Assembly: GCA_900314795.1 (NCBI GenBank)
Contig: OMWP01000015.1
Span: 1 to 55,677 of the forward strand
Length of the DNA stretch: 55,677 nt
Source: an uncultured Eubacteriales bacterium
GTDB lineage: Bacteria; Bacillota; Clostridia; Oscillospirales; Acutalibacteraceae
Reading direction: 5' to 3'
Of this stretch, positions 49,016 through 55,677 are shown one piece after another. Positions within the stretch are counted from its first letter, which is position 1, and each line of letters opens with the position of its first letter. The notes beneath the pieces are model-generated. The model searched no databases. It had not been told where the DNA came from and saw only the letters and a program-made list of their open reading frames with translations. The position numbers were made by a program, and so were the translations under genes.

Positions 49016-49594
49016 TTATCTGCGAACGGCAGAGGTGCCCTTCTCTCTGAGATAGGTGCTCTCCAGATCCGCCAAATGCAGCTTGACGGCAAGCGGATAA
49101 CGGTCGTAGGCATTGCTGATATAAAAGCCGTTGTTATCGTCAAAGCCGCCCATATGCCAGCGGATCGCCATTGCTTCATCGAGCTTAAGGCGCATAAAGC
49201 GCTCGATCAGGAACACGCTCTTTTCACCGTGGCCGTAAGGGAAGGTGTCCTCGATTGCGTAATACGGCACCTTTTCCCACTGTCCTGTCTCATCATTCTT
49301 GACATTGCGGGTAGACACCTTATAGAACTGTGCTTTGCAAAGATCATGCAGAAGAGCACAGATCGCAAAGCTCTCCGGATTATCATTCTCTTCGTCAAAA
49401 TGCTTTTCGATCATCGTATTATACACGCTGACCGAATGCATCACCAGACCATTTTCGCAGGCACAGTGGTACTTGGTACTTGCAGGAGCGGTGAAGAAAT
49501 CGGTCTTTTTGATCCATTCGAGCAACTCGGCAGAACCCTTGCGGGAAATATTCTCGGTATAAATCTTGATAAATTCATCTTTTGCAGTCATCAT
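49016..49594 (-). CDS. HD-domain phosphohydrolase-like protein
   Basis: A 192-residue protein with a full HD metal site: H53, H83-D84 in LLHDLCK, H122, H147 in RWHMGG and D176. Such proteins hydrolyse phosphate esters of nucleotides; the closest resemblance I see is to the HD part of YhaM-type exoribonucleases, but the substrate cannot be stated. GAGG lies ahead of the ATG. It sits between the UPF0340 gene and ligA and may be co-transcribed with ligA. Confidence 0.8.
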   Translation of the reverse strand: MMTAKDEFIKIYTENISRKGSAELLEWIKKTDFFTAPASTKYHCACENGLVMHSVSVYNTMIEKHFDEENDNPESFAICALLHDLCKAQFYKVSTRNVKNDETGQWEKVPYYAIEDTFPYGHGEKSVFLIERFMRLKLDEAMAIRWHMGGFDDNNGFYISNAYDRYPLAVKLHLADLESTYLREKGTSAVRR

Positions 49595-49662
49595 AACAGT
49601 ACCTCATATACATATTTCAGTTGAGATCGTCACATCGTATTTAAACAGTTTGCGATAACGAT

Positions 49663-50214
49663 TTATAAAAGTTCCTCATCGTATACCGCTCTTGCGCCGC
49701 CAATGAACTTCGCGCGGGTACGAGCAGACGCAACAAAAGCGTCCCCGATCTTTTTCTGAGGCAATCTAAGCGGAACCGCGGTTTCTTTCAGGTGCATGCC
49801 GATCAGTGTTCCGCCAATATCCACGCCCGCATCCGCCTTGATATGCTCTACCAGAACAGGATCGTCAAAGCGCGCATAAGCGGTCGTCGCACTGCTGCCG
49901 CCGGCTTTGGGCTGCGGAACAGCGTTCACGATCGGGATGTTGTACTTTTCGGCGAGTTCTCTTTCGATCACAAGCGCACGGTTGAGGTGCTCACAGCACT
50001 GTGCCGCCAAATAGATGCCCTTCTCCTTGAGCAGATCAAAAAAGCCGTCATAGACAGCCGCGGCAATATCCATGCTCGAGTGGGTGCCAATGCGACTGCC
50101 GCCAACCTCACTGGTAGAACAGCCGAGCACAACGATCGAGCCTTCATGCAGCTTTGCGGTTTCAATCAATTGTGTAAAAACAGCGTTGGTTTCTTTAGTA
50201 ATGGTTTCAATCAT
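49663..50214 (-). CDS. UPF0340 (DUF436, YwlG-type, TIGR01440) family protein
   Basis: A 183-residue protein of the YwlG family, recognised by GSIVVLGCSTSEVGGSRIGTHSS, AAQCCEHLNRALVIER and the C-terminal DIGGTLIGMHLKETAVPLR. The family is widespread in Firmicutes and has no established function. It follows an extended -10 promoter and heads the HD-protein, ligA group. Confidence 0.88.
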   Translation of the reverse strand: MIETITKETNAVFTQLIETAKLHEGSIVVLGCSTSEVGGSRIGTHSSMDIAAAVYDGFFDLLKEKGIYLAAQCCEHLNRALVIERELAEKYNIPIVNAVPQPKAGGSSATTAYARFDDPVLVEHIKADAGVDIGGTLIGMHLKETAVPLRLPQKKIGDAFVASARTRAKFIGGARAVYDEELL

Positions 50215-50243
50215 GATATCAGATCCTATCCTATATGATTTCT

Positions 50244-50252
50244 ATTATATCA
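50244..50252 (-). promoter_or_regulatory. Extended -10 promoter ahead of the UPF0340 gene
   Basis: TGATATAAT on the minus strand (TATAAT at 50244-50249), about 30 nt ahead of the start codon. No convincing -35 is seen, which is common for extended -10 promoters. Confidence 0.5.
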
Positions 50253-50296
50253 TACCAAATTATCGGAATAATAATATTCCTTAATCGACTAATATA

Positions 50297-50329
50297 AAGA
50301 AAAAAACGGGTACCCTTTCGGATACCCGT
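50297..50329 (-). terminator. Intrinsic terminator behind ispH-rpsA
   Basis: ACGGGTATCC pairs with GGGTACCCGT across a short loop (50306-50329, one wobble) and is followed by seven or more T on the minus strand. It begins 11 nt behind the stop codon. Confidence 0.92.
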
Positions 50330-50340
50330 CATCAAAATCA

Positions 50341-52476
50341 TTATTCAGCGTCTGCGGGAGCAGCTTCCTCGGCAGGAGCCTCTTCAACAGGAGCATCCTC
50401 AGCGGGAGCAGCTTCTTCAACTGCGGGTTCCTCAGCCGGAACCTCGTCCTCGAGATCGCGGATCACGGGAGCAGCATCGGGCTCAACGACTGCAACGACT
50501 TCATCCTCTTCCTCCTCAACTACGGGAGCAGCAGGAGCGTTCTCGGGAAGCAGTGCACGGATGGAGAGGCTGACACGCTTCTTCTCAAAGTCGATGCCGG
50601 TGATCTTAGCCTCAACCTCTTCGCCGATCGCAAGCTCGTCAGCGGGCTTCTCGATACGCTTGTTGGAGATCTGAGAGATATGGATCAGACCATCGATACC
50701 GGGGATGATGTTAGCGAAAGCGCCGAACGAGGTCAAACCGACGATCTTTGCCTTGACAACAGTGCCGACAGGATAATCCTTTTCGAGGATGACCCACGGA
50801 TTGTCCTCGGTCTTCTTGTAACCCAGAGAAATCTTCTTGGTCTCGGTATTGATATCCTTGATGTATACTTCAACGGTATCGCCTACGTTGACGACCTCGC
50901 TCGGATGCTTAATGCGCAGCCAGGACAGCTCGGAAATGTGGATCATGCCCGATACGCCGCCGAGGTCTACAAACGCGCCGTAAGAAGTCAGGGTGCGAAC
51001 AACGCCGGTATAAACCTTACCGACCTCGCAGTTCTTCCAGAACTCAGCACGCTTAGCGGCATACTCGTCACGGAGAACGCTCTTGATGGAGCCGATGATC
51101 TTTCTTCTTCTGCCGCGCTGAGACAGCTCGATCAGACGGAACTTGACTTCCTTACCCTTAAGTTCCTCAAGGTTAGCGTCACGTTCCATAGCAGCCTGAG
51201 AAGCAGGGATAAATACGCGAATATCGTTAGCGACAACGATCACGCCGCCGGAAACAACCTCGGTAACGGGACCGGTGAGGATCTGCTTCTCGTCATAAGC
51301 CTTCTGCAGCTCCTCAAAGCCCTTCTGTGCATCGACTCTGCGCTTAGAGAGCATGATGGTACCCTCAACGTCATTGGTTTTCATAATCAGCAGTTCTACA
51401 CGATCGCCGACCTTGACAACTTCATCGGCGCTCTGAATCGGAGTGGATGATAACTCGTCAAATGGGATAAAGCCAGTCTGCTTTCTACCGTCGACTTCAA
51501 CATACACTTCGTTCGGAGTGATGCTTGCGACAGTACCCATAACCCTTTCATTAGTGTTTAAACTCTTCAGAGATTCTTCTAACATCTCCTCAAAGTTCTC
51601 AGTTTCGTTTACGCTGGATGTAGTGTTTTCACTCATTGTATCCAGTACCTCCTTTATAATCCTGTCCGGTGTAGAAGCGCCGGCTGTTACGCCAATGGTC
51701 TGAGCATCGGCAAACATCGCCCTGTCAAGATCAGCGGCTGTCTCGATCAGATAGGTGTTCTCACAGTTCTTTTTACAAATCTCATAGAGCTTATTTGTAT
51801 TGGAACTGGAGCGGTCTCCTACCACGATCATGCAGTCACATCTCGCTGACAAAGTATGTGCTTCCGCTTGTCGCTTTGACGTAGCATTACATATTGTATC
51901 AAAAATTTTGGCGTTTGTATATAGTTTTTTCAAAAAAACTATACAATTTTTCCAAAAATTTTCGTTAAAAGTCGTCTGAGCGACGACACAAATTCGTTTT
52001 TTATTCTCATCAGGAATTATATTTGCGATTTTCTTCAAATCCTCAACGTCTTTGAAAATATAATAATCGTTGACACAATTAGAGAGGATCCCCTGTACCT
52101 CGGGGTGATTCTCATCCCCCGCGATCAAGATGGTATAGCCCTGTCGGCTCATATCATAAACGATAGAATGGATCTTTGAAACAAAGGGACAGGTCGCGTC
52201 GATGTACTCAACACCCATCTCGTTGAGCGTATCATAAACCGAGCGCTTGACGCCGTGAGAGCGGATGATCACAGGTTCTCGTCCCTGTATGTCATCGAGT
52301 GAATCGACCGATACCACTCCCCTGTCGGTCAGTGCCGCGACCATCTCTTTATTATGGATGATCGGCCCCAAGGTGCATCCGCCGTGATGGCGGTCGGCAA
52401 CATCAAAGGCGATCTTGACCGCTCGGTTGACGCCGAAGCAGAAGCCGGCGGATTTTGCGACAATGATATCAGCCAT
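50341..52476 (-). CDS. ispH: IspH-ribosomal protein S1 fusion
   Basis: Two enzymes' worth of protein in one chain (711 aa). Residues 1 to about 282 are HMBPP reductase, last step of the MEP pathway, with [4Fe-4S] ligands C13, C96 and C196, and H41, H74, H124 and E126. Residues about 310-632 hold four S1 RNA-binding repeats (for example [20 protein letters not shown] and [17 protein letters not shown]). The tail (640-711) is Glu/Ala/Pro-rich. The fusion is known in Clostridia. The gene overlaps plsC by 8 nt and ends a four-gene operon. Within the IspH part, 51920-51943 is an AT-rich near-perfect palindrome. Confidence 0.96.
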   Translation of the reverse strand: MADIIVAKSAGFCFGVNRAVKIAFDVADRHHGGCTLGPIIHNKEMVAALTDRGVVSVDSLDDIQGREPVIIRSHGVKRSVYDTLNEMGVEYIDATCPFVSKIHSIVYDMSRQGYTILIAGDENHPEVQGILSNCVNDYYIFKDVEDLKKIANIIPDENKKRICVVAQTTFNENFWKNCIVFLKKLYTNAKIFDTICNATSKRQAEAHTLSARCDCMIVVGDRSSSNTNKLYEICKKNCENTYLIETAADLDRAMFADAQTIGVTAGASTPDRIIKEVLDTMSENTTSSVNETENFEEMLEESLKSLNTNERVMGTVASITPNEVYVEVDGRKQTGFIPFDELSSTPIQSADEVVKVGDRVELLIMKTNDVEGTIMLSKRRVDAQKGFEELQKAYDEKQILTGPVTEVVSGGVIVVANDIRVFIPASQAAMERDANLEELKGKEVKFRLIELSQRGRRRKIIGSIKSVLRDEYAAKRAEFWKNCEVGKVYTGVVRTLTSYGAFVDLGGVSGMIHISELSWLRIKHPSEVVNVGDTVEVYIKDINTETKKISLGYKKTEDNPWVILEKDYPVGTVVKAKIVGLTSFGAFANIIPGIDGLIHISQISNKRIEKPADELAIGEEVEAKITGIDFEKKRVSLSIRALLPENAPAAPVVEEEEDEVVAVVEPDAAPVIRDLEDEVPAEEPAVEEAAPAEDAPVEEAPAEEAAPADAE

Positions 52477-53086
52477 TCTGCTCTCCCGCCGACGCTAAGT
52501 CCTCTTCACGAAGCGCCTTGATGTGATCCATGATGACACGGCTGGCGTTGCGGAATTCTCTCGCGCCGCCCTTGTCGAAGCCCATTTCTTCCAGCGATAT
52601 CGGTTTACCGAAATGAAAATAGAGGCGTGAGCCGATCTTGGTATGACAAACGGGGATAACAGGCGTCTTCGTATCATAAGCGATCAGGCTGCAGCCGTTT
52701 TTCGGCGGCAGGAAGTTGCCGTCCTTGGAGCGGGTACCCTCGATGAAGATTCCCATCAAGTTACCATCCTCAAGCACCTTCTCAAAATGCTTGATGGAAC
52801 CGGTATCCGCCTTACCGCGGCTGACAGGGAATGCGTCGAGCTTGCGAATGAACCAGCCGACGAACTTGTTTTGGAAGAGTTCTTCCTTCGCCATGAACAT
52901 GACCTGGCGCTTCAAGCCCATGCCCATGATAATCGGATCCGCCGCATGCGTGTGGTTGGATGCTAAGATATACGCGCCCTCATCAGGTACATTCTCGACG
53001 CCGATATACTTCATGCGAAATTTCAGTTGGAAGAAAGGCTTGAGTAACCCCCTCCAGAAAAAGTAAAAATGATTGCGCTTTTTCAT
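52469..53086 (-). CDS. plsC: 1-acyl-sn-glycerol-3-phosphate acyltransferase (PlsC-like)
   Basis: Acylates lysophosphatidic acid to phosphatidic acid, the substrate of CdsA encoded at 12.7-13.5 kb. The 205-residue protein has the catalytic HX4D in SNHTHAADP (H45, D50), FPVSRGKADTGS and FIEGTRSKDG (glycerol-phosphate binding). It overlaps cmk by 4 nt and ispH-rpsA by 8 nt, an arrangement common in Clostridia. Confidence 0.93.
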   Translation of the reverse strand: MKKRNHFYFFWRGLLKPFFQLKFRMKYIGVENVPDEGAYILASNHTHAADPIIMGMGLKRQVMFMAKEELFQNKFVGWFIRKLDAFPVSRGKADTGSIKHFEKVLEDGNLMGIFIEGTRSKDGNFLPPKNGCSLIAYDTKTPVIPVCHTKIGSRLYFHFGKPISLEEMGFDKGGAREFRNASRVIMDHIKALREEDLASAGEQNG

Positions 53087-53751
53087 AGCTTTTCCCTCAT
53101 GATTCCTAAGAGTTTATTGACAGAGGTCTCCAGATCCTCGCCCGAGGTATCAACGCTGATCGCGTCATCCGCAGGCTTCAAGGGAGCGATATCACGGTGT
53201 GAGTCCGCGTAATCGCGCGCGATGACGTCCGACAGGATATCCTCGTATTTGACGTCCATGCCCTTTTCGATCAGCTCGTCATAACGGCGGCGCGCTCTGC
53301 ATTCTGGGGATGCGGAAAGAAATATCTTGATCTGCGCGTCGGGCAGAACGACTGTTCCGATATCTCTGCCGTCCATGATGACGTTGTTGGTGTGCGCCAT
53401 ATCGCGCTGCAGATCGAGCAGATATGCTCTGACCTCGGGGATCGCGGATACAGCCGACGCCATCATCGAGATCTCAGGTGTGCGGATCAAGCCGCTGACG
53501 TCCTCGCCGTCGAGCAATACGATCTGCTCCTGACGGTCATTGAACGCCAACTCCACCTTGATCGCGGGCAGCATCGCGATGATCTGCTCTTTATCCTCGG
53601 CGGTCAGCTTGCGTCTGGAAGCCGCCAGACCGATGGTGCGATACAACGCACCCGTATCAACATAAATATAACCGAGTTCCTTCGCGGCAAGTCGCGCGAT
53701 GGTCGATTTACCGGCGCCCGCGGGGCCGTCGATAGCAATAGCGATAGACAT
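53083..53751 (-). CDS. cmk: Cytidylate kinase
   Basis: Phosphorylates CMP and dCMP. The P-loop GPAGAGKS lies at residues 9-16 and VDTGALYRTIGLAA and VIMDGRDIGTVVLPDA are family signatures. The start at 53751 (222 aa) has AAGGAG 6 nt ahead; the open frame extends upstream into the repeat at 53780-53814 and the end of the flavoprotein gene, which is not coding for this protein. Confidence 0.97.
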   Translation of the reverse strand: MSIAIAIDGPAGAGKSTIARLAAKELGYIYVDTGALYRTIGLAASRRKLTAEDKEQIIAMLPAIKVELAFNDRQEQIVLLDGEDVSGLIRTPEISMMASAVSAIPEVRAYLLDLQRDMAHTNNVIMDGRDIGTVVLPDAQIKIFLSASPECRARRRYDELIEKGMDVKYEDILSDVIARDYADSHRDIAPLKPADDAISVDTSGEDLETSVNKLLGIMREKL

Positions 53752-53779
53752 AATGTTCTCCTTAAATATAATCAGTTTA

Positions 53780-53814
53780 GATTGCCACGGGCTTATATCA
53801 GCCCTCGCAATGAC
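53780..53814. repeat. REP-like palindrome between the flavoprotein gene and cmk
   Basis: Reads AGATTGCCAC..GCCC on the plus strand and ends CTCGCAATGAC, a reverse-orientation member of the repeat family at 28445-28519 and 42684-42812. GGGCTGATATAAGCCC makes its central hairpin. It lies 4 nt behind the stop codon of the flavoprotein gene. Confidence 0.8.
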
Positions 53815-53818
53815 ATTG

Positions 53819-55066
53819 TCATATAGAAACTGCGGCGGATTCTCCGGCAAGCCTGCCGGTACAATAGGCGATCTGCAAATTAAAGCCGCCGGTATATGCG
53901 TCCAGATCCAGCACCTCTCCCGCAAAATACAGACCCTTGACCAATTTACTCTCCATCGTGCGCGGATCGATATCCTTGACATCCACACCGCCGTGAGTGA
54001 CGATCGCTTCATTGATCGGACGAAAAGCGTGGATCTTCACGCTGAAATGCTTGATTTGTCGCAATAACGCTTGACGCTGTCCCGCGGTAATGATATTACA
54101 TTTCGTATGCGGCGCGATACCTGCACGCTCGATGATAACGGGAATCAGCTTTTTCGGGAGCAGCTTGCCCAGTGAGTTGATGATATCCTTGTTGGCGAAT
54201 TCCGAAAAATCGCGCAGGATCCGCTTATCCAGTGTATCGTCATCCAAAGCGGGCTTCAAATCAATAACCGCCGTATAACGACCGGGTGACATATTGCGCA
54301 TATGGGCGCTGGCGGATAACACCAAAGGTCCCGAGATGCCGAAATGCGTAAACAGCATCTCCCCCATATCGGAATATACCTCTTTATTATGATGGTTATC
54401 CATGACGGACAGACGGACATTTTTCAATGATAAACCCTGTAGTGCGGGGATATCTTTATCCTCCGCCGCCAAAGGAACCAATGACGGTAACAGCGGTGTA
54501 ATGGTATGTCCGGCGGCTTTTGCAAATGAATATCCGTCGCCCGTAGAACCGGTTGCACGATACGACATACCGCCGCAGGTTACGATCACCTTATCGGCAA
54601 AAAGCTCTTTATCCTGCAAACGAACGCCTTTGACAGCGCCGTTGTCGATCAAAAGCCCTTTGACTTCCTGATGGATGATCTGCACCCCCAGCTCGTTGAT
54701 ATAATCATACAGCGTATCGACGACATCCAAAGCTTTATCGGATACAGGAAACACACGATTGCCGCGTTCCACCTTTGTGGCTAATCCGCGCTCCTCAAAG
54801 AAAGCGACGGTATCATAGCAGGAAAAGCGGTTGATCGCGCTGTACAGAAAGCGTGGATTCGATGTCACATGCGCGATAAAGGTCTCATTATCACAAAAGT
54901 TCGTGATATTGCAGCGCCCTTTGCCGGTGATCGCGAGCTTGCGACCGACACGTTGATTCTTTTCAATAATAGTAACATCGGCGCCGTTCTCCGCGGCGGA
55001 ACCTGCCGCCATCATTCCGGCGGGGCCTGCGCCGATCACGATCACTTTCATTTGATTCTCGATCAT
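53819..55066 (-). CDS. NAD(P)/FAD-dependent oxidoreductase, BaiN/HI0933 family
   Basis: Flavoprotein of the HI0933/YhiN/BaiN type. The N-terminal FAD site is GAGPAGMMAAGSAAE with the acid in IIEKNQRVGRKLAITGKGRCNITN; TCGGMSYRATGSTGDGYSFA and the C-terminal GLYFAGEVLDLDAYTGGFNLQIA complete the family pattern. About 415 aa, or 410 if it starts at the second ATG (55051), which is the more usual start MKVIVIGAG. No clear ribosome binding site is seen, perhaps because the sequence immediately upstream belongs to an alkylsulfatase fragment. The reaction is unknown for most members; BaiN itself reduces bile acids in some gut Clostridia. Confidence 0.9.
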   Translation of the reverse strand: MIENQMKVIVIGAGPAGMMAAGSAAENGADVTIIEKNQRVGRKLAITGKGRCNITNFCDNETFIAHVTSNPRFLYSAINRFSCYDTVAFFEERGLATKVERGNRVFPVSDKALDVVDTLYDYINELGVQIIHQEVKGLLIDNGAVKGVRLQDKELFADKVIVTCGGMSYRATGSTGDGYSFAKAAGHTITPLLPSLVPLAAEDKDIPALQGLSLKNVRLSVMDNHHNKEVYSDMGEMLFTHFGISGPLVLSASAHMRNMSPGRYTAVIDLKPALDDDTLDKRILRDFSEFANKDIINSLGKLLPKKLIPVIIERAGIAPHTKCNIITAGQRQALLRQIKHFSVKIHAFRPINEAIVTHGGVDVKDIDPRTMESKLVKGLYFAGEVLDLDAYTGGFNLQIAYCTGRLAGESAAVSI

Positions 55067-55677
55067 GTTCTGGTACTGTCGATTCGGTTGCCGGCATAGA
55101 CGTTCTCGCTCACGGCATGCTCTTCAAAGCCCTCCGGGGCGATGACCAGCACGTCGCCGTTCAGCGCCTGCTCATCCGTGATCAGCGCCGCCACGCCGCC
55201 GTAGTGGTCCACGTGAGAGTGGGAATACAGCACAGCCTTGATCGGGTAATCCCCGATGTTTTCCTTTACCAGCTCATACGCCGCCTGGGCGCACTCCACC
55301 GTCATCAGGGGGTCATAGACGATCCAGCCCGTCTCGCCCTTGATAAAGGTGATGTTGGACATGTCGTAGCCGCGGACCTGATAAATCCCGTCCGTGACCT
55401 CAAACAGGCCGTAGATGTGGTTCAGCTGGGTGTTTCTCCACAGGCTGGGATTGGCGGTGTCCGGGGCATCCTCATCCAGGAAGGCATAGGCATCCTGGCT
55501 CCATGCCACCTTGCCGCTGTCGGTTTTGATCACCAGGCTGTCCGGTGCGACGATCAGGCCGCGCTCGGCGTTTTCAAGCTCGCGCTCGTCGTCAAAGTCC
55601 AGCAGCGCATAGACCTGCTCGTTGGCATCGATGGTATACTGGCTGGCCGGCTTGGTGTCCGTGTTCAGGCCCAGACC
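55063..55677 (-). CDS. Alkyl/aryl-sulfatase (SdsA1/BDS1-type), fragment cut at both ends
   Basis: The frame is open from the window edge to a stop at 55063, giving 204 residues. It has the metallo-beta-lactamase core of class III alkylsulfatases: YDMSNITFIKGETGWIVYDPLM, the zinc motif HSHVDH, and FEEHAVSENVYAGN. Family members are over 600 aa and continue well past VYAGN, but here the chain ends seven residues later. G+C is near 60% with strong preference for G/C-ending codons, unlike the rest of the window. It is thus a truncated gene, an import, or the foreign half of an assembly join. Confidence 0.75.
   Translation of the reverse strand, partial: GLGLNTDTKPASQYTIDANEQVYALLDFDDERELENAERGLIVAPDSLVIKTDSGKVAWSQDAYAFLDEDAPDTANPSLWRNTQLNHIYGLFEVTDGIYQVRGYDMSNITFIKGETGWIVYDPLMTVECAQAAYELVKENIGDYPIKAVLYSHSHVDHYGGVAALITDEQALNGDVLVIAPEGFEEHAVSENVYAGNRIDSTRT

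Noticed and set aside
53752-54012. Upstream extension of the cmk frame
   Set aside because: It runs through the REP-like repeat into the flavoprotein gene; the P-loop-proximal ATG at 53751 has a good ribosome binding site.

Overview
The window comes from a spore-forming, low-to-medium GC Gram-positive bacterium of the Clostridia, most likely a Ruminococcus-like member of the Oscillospiraceae. Three things point there: both Gram-positive replicases (PolC and DnaE); a complete spoIIIA operon with spoIIGA-sigE; and the IspH-ribosomal protein S1 fusion that is typical of Clostridia. A secreted alpha-amylase carrying a dockerin suggests starch breakdown on a cell-surface complex like the amylosome of Ruminococcus bromii. 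Species-level assignment is not possible from the sequence alone. No rRNA, tRNA, CRISPR array, prophage or transposase gene was found.

Layout. 1-4.5 kb: a dockerin-bearing amylase 29 nt behind an AI-2E-type permease gene. 4.6-18.1 kb: a conserved minus-strand housekeeping block, in transcription order rpsB, tsf, pyrH, frr, uppS, cdsA, dxr, rseP, ispG, polC (translation, nucleotide, lipid and isoprenoid genes), interrupted between tsf and pyrH by a 188-bp MITE-like element. 18.3-19.7 kb: a SleB-like wall hydrolase and a YlmC/YmxH sporulation protein. 19.9-28.9 kb: a nine-gene V-type ATPase operon in the order ntpF-I-K-E-C-G-A-B-D, with residues in the K ring that suggest Na+ coupling. 29.1-30.6 kb (plus strand): spoIIGA-sigE. 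30.7-33.5 kb: a small lipoprotein gene, then pfkA with a MORN-repeat gene. 33.6-39.7 kb: nusB, a TsaD paralogue, xseA, dnaE. 40.0-42.1 kb (plus): a cytoplasmic type I pullulanase. 42.1-46.8 kb: spoIIIAA-AH. 47.0-50.2 kb: UPF0340 protein, HD protein, ligA. 50.3-55.1 kb: a BaiN/HI0933-like flavoprotein, cmk, plsC, ispH-rpsA. The right edge holds a GC-rich, truncated alkylsulfatase fragment that looks foreign to the rest.

Functional links. Sporulation genes work as a set: SpoIIGA processes pro-SigE, SigE is expected to switch on spoIIIA, and wall hydrolase and YmxH genes are nearby. MEP-pathway enzymes Dxr, IspG and IspH, with UppS, connect isoprenoid supply to wall synthesis. The secreted amylase and cytoplasmic pullulanase would act in sequence on starch and imported branched dextrins, feeding PfkA.

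The least ordinary signal is non-coding. Short palindromic repeats (core GTCATTGC...GCAATCTCAA) and two heptad-bounded inverted repeats sit 0-18 nt behind stop codons, mostly inside operons, including two overlapping the stop codons of V-ATPase genes. These, the MITE and the compositional break at about 55.07 kb are the best targets for follow-up.
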